A DNA stretch of 64,000 bases from Rhynchopus sp. YZ270_cl-10 (taxonomy: Eukaryota; Euglenozoa; Diplonemea; Diplonemida; Diplonemidae): contig OZ037908.1 of NCBI GenBank assembly GCA_964035575.1, positions 806,001-870,000 on the forward strand, in the 5' to 3' direction. Below the pieces are notes generated by a model that was not told the DNA's origin, ran no database searches, and worked only from the letters and a program-made list of their open reading frames with translations. Numbering within the stretch: the stretch's first letter is position 1; the number at the start of each line of letters is the position of its first letter. The position numbers and the translations under genes are program-made. Shown here piece after piece: positions 43,358 through 53,166 of this stretch.

Positions 43358-45496
43358 GCCCTCGGGAACGGCTTCATCACCGCCTCCCGAGCAATAGAGC
43401 TGTCAGAGCGTCTCAGCAAATCCGAGCCGTCTCGGGTACGCTCTTTGGTTACCGCCGCTGCAGATGGCGACTTGACCACCTTTGCGGACCTTGTACAGGT
43501 CTTGAAGACAGTGTGCTTTGCGCAACGTGGCGAGGCCTTTAGGGAGGCTGCGATGCTGACATTGGGGGACCTGCGGGAGGAGGGGAGACAGAGGTGGATG
43601 GCGGCAGGGCCTTCCGAGGCGCAGGTCTCCCAGGATGTGACGGCGCACGGTCTATACACCGCAGCGTGCAGCTCTTCTGGAGGTAGGCTCTTCAGAAACA
43701 AGACGGAACCTCTCATAGCCGCCCTCTGCCCACAGCTCAGCCACCGCGAGCGACGCAAAGTCGTCAACATCCTCCGCACCGAGCCTCAAACCGGAGTGAT
43801 CACCCTCCCCGAAATCATCGCGGTCCTTGAACGGAAGGAAAAGAAAGAGGCTGAAGAGGACAACGACACTGTCTCATTGACAACACAGATTGGTCAAAAT
43901 AAGGGGTTAACTGCGTCAGCGCTGGAGGCAGGAGCGGTGATGTCGGGTAGCCTGAACGGATTGGGGAGGACATCTGGGGAGGAAAGCATTGTGCAAGGGG
44001 GTGAAATTCGTGGAAGTGTTGTGGAGAGTGGAGGTGGGATGAGGGTCACCTCTAATGCCCCCTCTTCTGCACCACGAAGCACAGCCTCGGCCTCCATCCC
44101 TGCCTCCCTCCCTCCGGTTCCTGTCAAAGCAATGAGCAGCGTGTACTCTTCTGCACCTCATCCCGCTTCTATTTCTGTTTCTGCTCCATTCCTGGCATCA
44201 CAGAATGACATTACCGATCGCCACCTCGATCCGGCTAGCGCCACCTCAACCGGCCCGTCTCCTCTGGGTTCTAAACAGTCTGGGGGGTCGTACGCTGGGA
44301 ATGTACGTAGTGGCACCCCACCACCGTCGCATGCCCACTCTGTGTCTGCGTCTGCGAATCGTTCAGTAGGAGGTCAAAGGGAGGACTCTTCCGTGCAGGG
44401 TGCTGTTCCGGTGGTCTCGGGGTACACATCGTTGGTGGAGCATGCGGGAGCCCCGCCTACACCTCCGGGTACGCGACGGATGCAGTCTGCTTCCCCCGCA
44501 GTGTCGGTCGCGACCGCCCCGCCAGAGGCAACCACAAAGGGGGTGCCCCCAGGCACCTCCCCAACCAGACTGCATCAGGTTCACGCATTGCTGAGGGAAA
44601 ATGAGGATCTGCGACGCTGTTCGGAACGGCTTCGGGAGCAGCTTAGTGCGGTCACCCATTTGAAAACTCAGGGCAGCGAAGGGTTGGAAGCAAGATGCGC
44701 GAGGCTTGAGGCGGATGTCGCTGAGGCGCGGGCAGATCGATCCCGCACACAGGGACAGCTCCAGGAGGCTGCAGACCGGGCAGCCTCTGCAGTCACCGAA
44801 CTCCAAGAACAACGGGAGCTGACCCGATCCCAAGCGGAACAGATCCGACAGCTCCAAGAGCAGGGCGCCGCGCAGTCTCCCGGCGGGATGGGCATCCCCT
44901 CTGGCTCTGTCGGAGACCGATCCCTCCAGGAACACCACCACCTTCTCAGGAACGAAGCTGCTGAGGCACTCCAACCCCACGCCTACGAACCACAGATCAT
45001 CTACCGGCTGGTCACACAGTACGACGAATTGGTAGTGCTCTATGACAAACGGTTGAGCGAAACGCGACGCCGTCTCCACCAACACAGCAGACGCGTACAG
45101 CAGGCGGAAACAGAGTTCGTCCGTCTGGCCTCACAGATGCAACCCCCCGCTCCATACCAAGAGCATCGCATGGACTATCCGGAGGGCGACTTCTTTGGGA
45201 GTGGTGGAGGTGGTGGTGGTGGAGGAGGAGGAGGAGGAGGGGGAGGTGATCGCAGTGGGATGGCCGACCTCCCCGAGGCGATGGAGCAGTTGCAGGCCGC
45301 GATGGCAATGATGGCGGACATAAAGCGCGGGAGGGATGGTGGGGTGACGCCGCCGCCGCAGGAAGGGGGGCGGAGGGGGAGAGGGAGGAGTGGTGGTGGT
45401 GGTGGTGGTGGTGTGTCGCCAGCACAGAGAAGGCGGGGGAGCGTGGTATGTAAAGAAGAAAAAGAAAAAGAAAAAGAAAGGCTCATTTATCCTTAA
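43358..45496 (+). CDS. Coiled-coil, Gly/Ser-rich protein (5' end uncertain)
   Basis: About 712 aa as drawn from the inferred splice acceptor; no ATG in this frame gives a convincing start, so a first exon is probably upstream. An N-terminal helical region (about 1-160, with SHRERRKVVNIL and an EF-hand-like TGVITLPEII) is followed by a Ser/Pro/Ala-rich disordered stretch. A long coiled coil comes next (HALLRENEDLRRCSERLREQL to EQIRQLQEQG), then a second helix (YDELVVLYDKRLSETRRRLH). A poly-Gly run and a basic, Gly-rich C-terminus (KEEKEKEKERLIYP) close it. This suggests a cytoskeletal or scaffolding role; no family recognised. GTATGT at 45446-45451 is a strong-looking 5' splice site, so the last 17 codons may be intronic and the gene may continue downstream. 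Confidence 0.7.
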   Translation, partial: ALGNGFITASRAIELSERLSKSEPSRVRSLVTAAADGDLTTFADLVQVLKTVCFAQRGEAFREAAMLTLGDLREEGRQRWMAAGPSEAQVSQDVTAHGLYTAACSSSGGRLFRNKTEPLIAALCPQLSHRERRKVVNILRTEPQTGVITLPEIIAVLERKEKKEAEEDNDTVSLTTQIGQNKGLTASALEAGAVMSGSLNGLGRTSGEESIVQGGEIRGSVVESGGGMRVTSNAPSSAPRSTASASIPASLPPVPVKAMSSVYSSAPHPASISVSAPFLASQNDITDRHLDPASATSTGPSPLGSKQSGGSYAGNVRSGTPPPSHAHSVSASANRSVGGQREDSSVQGAVPVVSGYTSLVEHAGAPPTPPGTRRMQSASPAVSVATAPPEATTKGVPPGTSPTRLHQVHALLRENEDLRRCSERLREQLSAVTHLKTQGSEGLEARCARLEADVAEARADRSRTQGQLQEAADRAASAVTELQEQRELTRSQAEQIRQLQEQGAAQSPGGMGIPSGSVGDRSLQEHHHLLRNEAAEALQPHAYEPQIIYRLVTQYDELVVLYDKRLSETRRRLHQHSRRVQQAETEFVRLASQMQPPAPYQEHRMDYPEGDFFGSGGGGGGGGGGGGGGGDRSGMADLPEAMEQLQAAMAMMADIKRGRDGGVTPPPQEGGRRGRGRSGGGGGGGVSPAQRRRGSVVCKEEKEKEKERLIYP

Positions 45497-46980
45497 AAAA
45501 GAGCAGTGCTGAACCGAATTTGCGTGCTTTTTTTTTGGACGATTTGGAGGATTGTGGTCCGGGGCTTGTAGGCTTGTATAACATATTCATAGAGTTTTGC
45601 TGGTGTGGATGATTCAATGCAACGAACCTTAAAAGACAAAAGAGAAGTGTAACTTTATATTTATCGACTGAAATGCGTTTTAGCACGTTTCAACTGCTCT
45701 TTTTGGTATTAAAACCACTCTTCACAGGACTCCTCTAAAGCAGGGCGAAACAGAGTATCAAGCCGAGCACGCCAACAGAGCATACTATAGTGCAGTGTGT
45801 TGCTTGTGAGCAGGGGGTCGAGCGTGTTCAGTCAAAAGTTTTTATTCTCAAGAAACCCTGCGATGTGACCTTCGGTCTCACTTTGTGTAATGCACTATCT
45901 ACATCCACTTTGTATTCCATGTTCCAACTGCAGCTCTGTAATCACTGTGTAGCGCTATGCAATAAAAACAAAAGCAAATACCATCACCCTCCACTCTTGA
46001 CAAGACCCCTTACCCTGTGAAGCTTCCACATCCGACCCCGCAGTACCCTGCGCTTCTCCCTAATCCCCAAATCCTGGCGAAACCCTGCCTTCTGGAAAAA
46101 ATTGGACAGTGGAGATTGCACAACTGTGGCAACACAACCGAGGCAAACTACACTACTCCAACAATTTATCAAAAAAAAGAAAAAACCCTGGCGGGGCAAC
46201 GCTATTGGATACTTAGATGATATTGGTGTGTGGAGACACCTCCCCCCTTTTTGTGTGTGCACGGGTTTAGGAAAGGCAACTTCCTCTTTAGCCCCCCACA
46301 CTCCATTTTTCTTGGAGCTTTCCAGGAACCGTACTTTGCTCCGTTCCCTAACAAAAAGGAATGGTAAAAAAAAAAAAAAAAGTTTTCACTGCAGCACGAT
46401 ACTAAAATAGAGTGGCAGAAACGCTTCTGTGAAGGGCTCTCTGCAACGCAAGGCCCCCTTTTTTTTTATACATAGTGCTCGACTTTGTCCAGAGACGTTA
46501 CGGCACTTATCACAACCTTAAAGGTGAGGTGAACTACTCGTTTTTTTTTTTTGTGCCTGCTGTCCCAGAGGCGTTTTGCACTATCAACTTTTTGTTTCCT
46601 CTTTTCCCCACATCCGCTTTTAAAATATAGTCTAGATGCTTTCAAGGTTTTGATGTTAGATCACAAATTAAAAAAGGTCTTTTTTTTTTAGAGTATTTCC
46701 GAAGTTGTTCTCCTGAAGGGTTCTCCGTAAGAGCAAGCTCGACAAGCAGATAGGGGGTCCTGGATGGACAGCCGTGGTGTTGACTGGAGTGAATCAAGCA
46801 AAGATGAAGTGAACAGCAGCACACACGCCGAAGCTCCTCCAGACGCAACCATCTCGAGTGCACTGCCCCCATCACCCCAACCACCACCACCACCACCACC
46901 CTTCCAGCAGACCCCTTCCCAAAGTCCAACCTTTGTTTGTTTTCCTCTTCCCCCTACCCCTCTGTGACACGTGTCTAACC
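45497..46980. other. Intergenic
   Basis: AATAAA at about 45960 is a possible poly(A) signal. Family P lies at 46108-46185, the GGTTTAGGAAAGGCAACTTC module at about 46252-46345, and a TGCCTGC...GGCGTTTTGCAC module near 46553. From about 46795 it contains sequence equal to the internal Thr/Pro linker of the following gene family. Confidence 0.5.
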
Positions 46981-48428
46981 ATGGAGGTACATCATGGGCA
47001 CCCCGAGACTGTGCGCTCTCTTGTGGATTTGCAGATAGTGGACGTGAATCAGACAGATACGTTGGGCAACACTGCACTGGAAGCAGCGCCGGAGCAGGGC
47101 ACTGCGATGAAGGAGGAAATGAAAGCACTGCAGGAAATGATGAAGAGTGTTATGGACCAGCAGAAGGAGATGTTGGAGGCACTGAAGGGTGTGCTGGGGC
47201 CGACACAGCACACGGCACCGGTGTCGGAGCAGGCGCAACAAGGCGGCATGGCAGAGCTCCGAGCGGAATGTGCTGAGATGAGGGAGACAGTGAGGCAGTG
47301 CAGCGAGCACAACACGAAGCTGGCAGAGGAGAGCAAGCGGCTTGCGGAGGAGAACGAAAGTCTGAAAAAGTCACATCACAAAGATGAAGTTCAGGGCGCC
47401 ATCCCCACTGCGAACGGGAGTAACAGTTGTCCAAGTGGGTCAGACTCAGCGAAGGCGTGCATGGTGAGGAGCGACGACGGCCTTCCTAGCGTGTCTGACG
47501 ACGACCTGTGCAACATCAGCAACAACGACCAGGAGATTGACCTCCGTACGACACCACCACCACCACCCTTCCAGCAGACCCCTTCTACCAAGGTCCAAAC
47601 CACTACCCAGACAACGCCTATCGCCTTCTGTCTCACGGAGTGAGCTACCCAGTGTACGCCGTGGGGACGAAATGGGAGGATTACCCTTCAGAAGCGGAAC
47701 AGGTTGCAACAATTGAGTCGGGCACAGTCTGTGTGTTGGAGGCGGTGTTTGGTGATGTGGACAACGAAGACGCGGCGGCTGTGTTGCAGATTGTTGAGGT
47801 GCTGCGTGCACCTGAGGAGGGAGACGAAGAGTCGTCCGACGCTGAGTCGCTGGAGGACGTGACCGCGCGGTTGAAGGGAAAGATTGTGATGAAGAGAGTC
47901 GGCGCGAATGGGTTTCTCCACGCAAATTCTTGCCCGCTTTTGGGGACCTGGCAGTACCGCTGCAACGGAACGGACCTCAGCTACAAAATCCTCTTGACCT
48001 CCCGCGGCAAGGTGCAATACGTCGAAGAAACATGCATCATTCTCAAGCAATATGCTCCACACGAATCCGTTCCTGGAGTTTCCAGTGGTTTTATTCCTGA
48101 ATGGGGAGGCCACAGCATTAAGCGGGGGAACAGCATCTTCTTCCACATGAACACTGACGGCAAACTTGAATCCCTATATGTCTCGAACCTACGCCCTTCC
48201 GGGTTTCGTGCTGTGGCCACACGCATTGCTCTTCCCTCTGCCACCGTTGTATCGGAAGGGGACGAACGTACGCACCTCAAACGCAAGCGTGTTGAGGTGG
48301 ACACACTTGTACCTGTGACACTGCCCTTGCCTTCATCGACGTCCTCGTCTACAGATATAGAGGCTGTTGTCCTAGTGGCAACAGATCCCCTTCCCAAAAG
48401 ACGTAGGATAGAGTCTCCCTCGCCGTAG
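46981..48428 (+). CDS. Ankyrin-like/coiled-coil/novel-domain gene, copy 1 (frameshifted)
   Basis: Family layout: one ankyrin-like motif (GHPETVRSLVDL to GNTALEAA), two coiled-coil helices (KEEMKALQEMMKSVMDQQ and ELRAECAEMRETVRQ), a Thr/Pro linker, then a conserved unrecognised domain of about 200 aa (YPVYAVGTKWEDYP to GFRAVATRIA). Here the first part ends at 47643 in one frame and the domain continues in another. Compared with copy 5, one C is missing near 47545 (CTCCGTACG for CTCCCGTACG), so this is a real lesion or a sequencing error. It alone keeps the stretch QGAIPTANGSN before the linker and a basic tail with LKRKRVE and PLPKRRRIE, which reads as a nuclear localisation signal. Stop TAG. 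Confidence 0.6.
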
Positions 48429-49252
48429 GAAATCATCAAGGACGCATCCAATTGAATCGTCGGTACTGTTTCCTTGTTCCTCTCGTAGGGATGGGTGCGC
48501 TGCGAACTGTCTTCCGTACTTTTTTAACGTACGGGTCCTCTTTATATTCGCTTTTTTTTGCAGCATATATCATCAGAAATCTGAGCCACACGCATCGCTT
48601 AATGGGCCAGACTATTGTAGTCACAAATGCGATTCAGTCTTGAAGTAACACGTCGGTTATAGTTCATGAATTACATCTGAAAGTTTTTGTGAAGTTTTAT
48701 TTACTTAGTGGGAAGTGCATGGGAAATGGCTGTCGACGTTAACAAAAAGACTGTTTTCCTCCCCTTTTGTCACTATTGTGCTAAATAATTCATTCGAATT
48801 GACAACGAATCTGTTCAAAGGAAAAAATAATGAGATTTGTGGTGTGGATGACCGGGTCACTGCAAATGGGGGAAAGGCGTTCAAGTGGAATTCCCTAAGA
48901 ACAGGACGAAAGAAGATGTTCAGGTATTCCCGCGTGGGTGCATTGCTTTCGCAACATCCCAAGGTTACGTCAGGGTGCAACGAGCGCACTTCTTCTCCGT
49001 AACGTGGAAAGTGATGCATTGTCATCCAGTGTCATATCCTTTACACAGGAGGAGATGGAGAGTCTGTCAAGGCACATCACAAATATGAAGTGAACAGCAG
49101 CACACACACCGAAGCTCCTCCAGACGCAACCATCTAGAGTGCACTGCCCCCATCACCCCAACCACCACCACCACCACCCTTCCAGCAGACCCCCTACCAA
49201 GGTCCAAACTTTGTCTTTTTTCCTCTTTCCCCCCACCCCTACGTGTCTAACC
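48429..49252. other. Intergenic of the tandem family
   Basis: Sequence repeated with changes after each copy (GTGGGAAGTGCATGGGAAATG near 48709; TTGACAACGAATCTGTTCAAA near 48799). It ends with a leader equal to the coding linker of the family. No independent gene. Confidence 0.55.
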
Positions 49253-50416
49253 ATGGCGGAACATAATGAGTGCGCCGACACTGTGCGCTATATTGTGGAT
49301 TTGCAGAAAGTGGACGTGAAGCAGACAGCTATGTTGGGCAACACTGCACTGGAAGCAGCGCCGGAGCAGGTCAATGCGATGAAGGAGGAAATGAAAGCAC
49401 TGCAGGAAATGATGAAGAGTGTTATGGACCAGCAGAAGGAGATGTTGGAGGCACTGAAGGGGGTGCTGGGGCCGACACAGCAGACGGCACCGGTGTCGGA
49501 GCAGGCGCAACAAGGCGGCATGGCAGAGCTCCGAGCGGAATGTGCTGAGATGAGGGAGACAGTGAGGCAGTGCAGCGAGCACAACACGAAGCTGGCAGAG
49601 GAGAGTATGCGGCTTGCGGAGGAGATGGCGAGTCTGAAAAAGTCACATCACAAAGATGAAGTGAACAGCAGCACACACGCCAAAGCTCCTCCAGACGCAA
49701 CCATCCTCGAGTGCACTGCCCCCATCACCCCAACCACCACCACCACCACCCTTCCAGCAGACCCCTTCTACCAAGGCCCAAACCACTACCCAGACAACGC
49801 CTATCGCCTTCTGTCTCACGGAGTGAGCTACCCAGTGTACGCCGTGGGGACGAAATGGGAGGATTACCCTTCAGAAGCGGAACAGGTTGCGACAATTGAG
49901 TCGGGCACAGTCTGTGTGTTGGAGGCGGTGTTTGGTGATGTGGACAACGAAGACGCGGCGGCTGTGTTGCAGATTGTTGAGGTGCTGCGTGCACCTGAGG
50001 AGGGGGAGGAGGAGGAGGAGTTGTACGACGCTGAGTACATGACCGCGCGGTTGAAGGGAAAGATTGTGATGAAGAGAGTCGGCGCGAATGGGTTTCTCCA
50101 CGCAAATTCATGCCCGCTTTTGGGGACCTGGCAGTACCGCTGCAACGGAACGGACATCAGCTACAAAATCCTCGTGACCTCCTGCGGCGAGGTGCAATTC
50201 GTCGAAAATGACATGTCAATCACCCTCATGCACTATTCTCCACACCAATCCGTCCCTGGAGTTTCCAGTGTTTTTAATCCACAATGGGGAGGAGGCCACA
50301 GGAGCAAAGGGTACACCATCTACTTCCACATGAACACCGAAGGCAAACTTGAATCCCTCTTTTTCTCGAACCTACACCCTTCCGGGTATCGTGCTGTGGC
50401 CACACGCATTGCTTAG
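49253..50416 (+). CDS. Ankyrin-like/coiled-coil/novel-domain protein, copy 2
   Basis: 387 aa in one exon. Residues about 1-38 ankyrin-like (DTVRYIVDLQKVDVKQ, GNTALEAA), about 40-75 and 90-132 coiled coil, about 135-175 Thr/Pro linker (APITPTTTTTTLPADP), about 180-387 conserved domain with LHANSCPLLGTWQYRC and YFHMNTEGKLESL. The domain matches nothing I know; it has strand-rich, Trp/Cys-containing blocks. It stops at VATRIA with TAG and so lacks the basic nuclear tail of copy 1. Start chosen at the ATG shared by all copies, after ACGTGTCTAACC. Probably a coiled-coil oligomer; role unknown. Confidence 0.75.
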   Translation: MAEHNECADTVRYIVDLQKVDVKQTAMLGNTALEAAPEQVNAMKEEMKALQEMMKSVMDQQKEMLEALKGVLGPTQQTAPVSEQAQQGGMAELRAECAEMRETVRQCSEHNTKLAEESMRLAEEMASLKKSHHKDEVNSSTHAKAPPDATILECTAPITPTTTTTTLPADPFYQGPNHYPDNAYRLLSHGVSYPVYAVGTKWEDYPSEAEQVATIESGTVCVLEAVFGDVDNEDAAAVLQIVEVLRAPEEGEEEEELYDAEYMTARLKGKIVMKRVGANGFLHANSCPLLGTWQYRCNGTDISYKILVTSCGEVQFVENDMSITLMHYSPHQSVPGVSSVFNPQWGGGHRSKGYTIYFHMNTEGKLESLFFSNLHPSGYRAVATRIA

Positions 50417-51957
50417 TGGGCGAGACTGTTCTTATCTCTATTGTAGATTCAGATAGGAGGCAGTCTTGAAGCCACACGTCGGTTATTGTTCATGAATTAC
50501 ATCAGAAAGTTTTTAGTTGTGAAGTTTTATTTCCTTGGTGGGAAGTGCATGGGAAATGGTCAGTATCAGTGGTGAAAGAGTAACATTGCTGTTCTATTGA
50601 TGAATTATGCTGTTTCCATTGATTCTGCAATTGAGTGCGAAAGTGCAAAGACGTGTGTGAAGAAACCCAAAAGGGAAATGACGAAAGTACTGGGGCATAT
50701 GGTCACCGCGGGAAGTGATTCAACCGACACCAACCACACCACACCACACACCTTCCCCTCCCATCCCCTCCACCGCATGTACAGTACACCACACGCACTC
50801 ATAAGGACAGCTGTCCTCGGACAGGTGAGTAGCGACACCCCCCTAACACACTGGAAGCAGAAGCCTCATCCTCAGGCTCTGCGACGGGCCAGTGTCATAA
50901 CCTTTACACATTGTATGTTCAGTTCTCCCTCTCATTTGTTTGCCTCACAGGGCAGGGCTTTCTGTTGTGATCGTGCAGCCACCTTCACGTCTGAATTGAA
51001 AGCTGTGAAATCTGTGAAGTATTAATTAAAAGCGTTATTGTGTGGCAAGAAAGACGTACTCTTGTCAGTTTGCGACCAGTGCAGACCTTCGTTTTGTTTC
51101 GGTGTTGTTTTCACGTACCCTTGGGCAACGATGTGGTATGCGTACTGATGCGGCTATACCTTCTGCAGTACATTGGCTTCAGCCGACATTGAGTTGTGAC
51201 CGAGTTTAGTTGAAAAACACAAAACCCTGTTTAAAGTCTGCGTAAAGCATACAGAAAAGAAACATAAATCCGTGGTCATGTCTGCCCCACCCTATTTAAC
51301 CCCCTCAAAACCCCACTTCAACCCTTGTTGTTTTTGTAATATTACACTCCATTCGCGCTTTTCTCCCCATCTAATGTATCCCCACCACACACACATTTGC
51401 TCCCCGAATTTCAACCACCGTGTGTTTTCCTCGTCGATATTGCTGTCGATGTTAATAAAAAGACTGTTTTCCTCCCCTTTTGTTACTCTTTATGCTGAAT
51501 AATTCACAGATTGACAACGAATCTGTTCAAAGGGGAAAATAATGAGATTTGTGGTGTGGATGACCGGGTCACTGCAAATGGGGGGAGGCGTTTGGCAAGC
51601 GGAATTCCCTCAGGACAGCACGAAAAGAAGATGTTCAGGCATTCCCGCGTGGGTGCATTCCTTTCCCAATATCCCAAGGTTACGGCACGCTGCAACGAGC
51701 GCACTTCTTCTCCGTAACGTGGAAAGGATGCATTGTCATCCAGTGTCATAGCCTTTACACAGGAGGAGATGGAGAGTCTGGACATGGCACATCACAAATA
51801 TGAGGTGAACAGCAGCACACACGCCGAAGCTCCTCCAGACGCAACCATCCTCGAGTGCACTGCCCCCATCACCCCAACGACCACCACCACTTCTCCCAAG
51901 GTCCAAACTTTGTTTGTTTTCCTCTTTCCCCTACCCCTCTGTGACACGTGTCTTACC
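50417..51957. other. Intergenic of the tandem family
   Basis: Carries the small spliced gene candidate (50777-51025), a family S copy (51154-51215) and the repeated leader. Nearly the same sequence follows copy 3 (53167-54876), so it was duplicated with the gene. Confidence 0.55.
50777..51025 (+). CDS. Small spliced gene candidate
   Basis: Exon 1 50777-50824 (starts MYSTPHALIR, 16 codons) ends CAG before GTGAGT; the intron 50825-50950 ends TTGCCTCACAG; exon 2 50951-51025 encodes GRAFCCDRAATF to VKSVKY and a stop. The splice sites are close to consensus. The intron is 126 nt, divisible by three and without a stop, so unspliced RNA is also open. The spliced product would be only 40 aa, and an in-frame ATG exists further upstream (50597). 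No family known; conservation of the exon between copies is explained by recent duplication, so coding is unproven. Confidence 0.3.
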   Translation: MYSTPHALIRTAVLGQVSSDTPLTHWKQKPHPQALRRASVITFTHCMFSSPSHLFASQGRAFCCDRAATFTSELKAVKSVKY

Positions 51958-53166
51958 ATGGCGGAACATTATGGACACCCCGAGACTGTGCGCTCTCTTG
52001 TGGATTTGCAGAAAGTGGACGTAAATCAGACAGATAGGTTGGGCAACACTGCACTGGAAGCAGCGCCGGAGCAGGGCACCGCGATGAAGGAGGAAGTGAA
52101 AGCACTGCAGGAAATGATGAAGAGTGTTATGGACCAGCAGAAGGAGATGTTGGAGGCACTGAAGGGGGTGCTGGGGCCGACACAGCACACGGCACCGGTG
52201 TCGGAGCAGGCGCAACAAGGCGGCATGGCAGAGCTCCGAGCGGAATGTGCTGAGATGAGGGAGACAGTGAGGCAGTGCAGCGAGCACAACACGAAGCTGG
52301 CAGAGGAGAGTATGCGGCTTGCGGAGGAGATGGCGAGTCTGAAAAAGTCACATCACAAAGATGAAGTGAACAGCAGCACACACGCCAAAGCTCCTCCAGA
52401 CGCAACCATCCTCGAGTGCACTGCCCCCATCACCCCAACCACCACCACCACCACCCTTCCAGCAGACCCCTTCTACCAAGGCCCAAACCACTACCCAGAC
52501 AACGCCTATCGCCTTCTGTCTCACGGAGTGAGCTACCCAGTGTACGCCGTGGGGACGAAATGGGAGGATTACCCTTCAGAAGCGGAACAGGTTGCGACAA
52601 TTGAGTCGGGCACAGTCTGTGTGTTGGAGGCGGTGTTTGGTGATGTGGACAACGAAGACGCGGCGGCTGTGTTGCAGATTGTTGAGGTGCTGCGTGCACC
52701 TGAGGAGGGGGAAGAGGAGGAGGAGTTGTACGACGCTGAGTCGCTGGAGGACATGACCGCGCGGTTGAAGGGAAAGATTGTGATGAAGGCCATCGGCGCG
52801 AATGGCTTTCTCCACGCAAATTCATGCCCGCTTTTGGGGACCTGGCAGTACCGCTGCTGCGATGGACCGTACCGCAGCTACAAAATCCTCGCAACCTCCC
52901 GCGGCGAGGTGCAATTCGTCGAAGAAATGTCAATCACCCTCAAGCACTACTCCCCACACCAATCCGTCCCTGGCGTTGCCAGCGTTTTCATTGCCCAATG
53001 GGGAGGAGGCCACAGCAGCGAAAGGGACAAGAGCATCTACTTCCACATGAACACTGACGGCAAACTTGAATCCCTATTTGTCTCGAGCCGATACTCTTCC
53101 GGGTTTCGTGCTGTGGCCACACGCATTGCTCTTGCTACCGTTGTACCGGAGGAGGGGACGATGTGA
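51958..53166 (+). CDS. Ankyrin-like/coiled-coil/novel-domain protein, copy 3
   Basis: 402 aa. The same four parts as copy 2, with MAEHYGHPETVRSLVDL at the start and an 8-residue stretch (SLEDMTAR) retained in the domain. It ends IALATVVPEEGTM. The DNA just after the stop (53167-53285) still encodes, in another frame, the basic tail seen in copy 1, so the nuclear signal was lost by a small length change. The frame is also open upstream to 51733 through the linker-like leader; the family ATG is preferred. Confidence 0.75.
   Translation: MAEHYGHPETVRSLVDLQKVDVNQTDRLGNTALEAAPEQGTAMKEEVKALQEMMKSVMDQQKEMLEALKGVLGPTQHTAPVSEQAQQGGMAELRAECAEMRETVRQCSEHNTKLAEESMRLAEEMASLKKSHHKDEVNSSTHAKAPPDATILECTAPITPTTTTTTLPADPFYQGPNHYPDNAYRLLSHGVSYPVYAVGTKWEDYPSEAEQVATIESGTVCVLEAVFGDVDNEDAAAVLQIVEVLRAPEEGEEEEELYDAESLEDMTARLKGKIVMKAIGANGFLHANSCPLLGTWQYRCCDGPYRSYKILATSRGEVQFVEEMSITLKHYSPHQSVPGVASVFIAQWGGGHSSERDKSIYFHMNTDGKLESLFVSSRYSSGFRAVATRIALATVVPEEGTM

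Noticed and set aside
47640-48428. Separate gene starting at a GTG near 47640
   Set aside because: It is the C-terminal domain of copy 1 after an apparent one-base frameshift, as the other four copies show.
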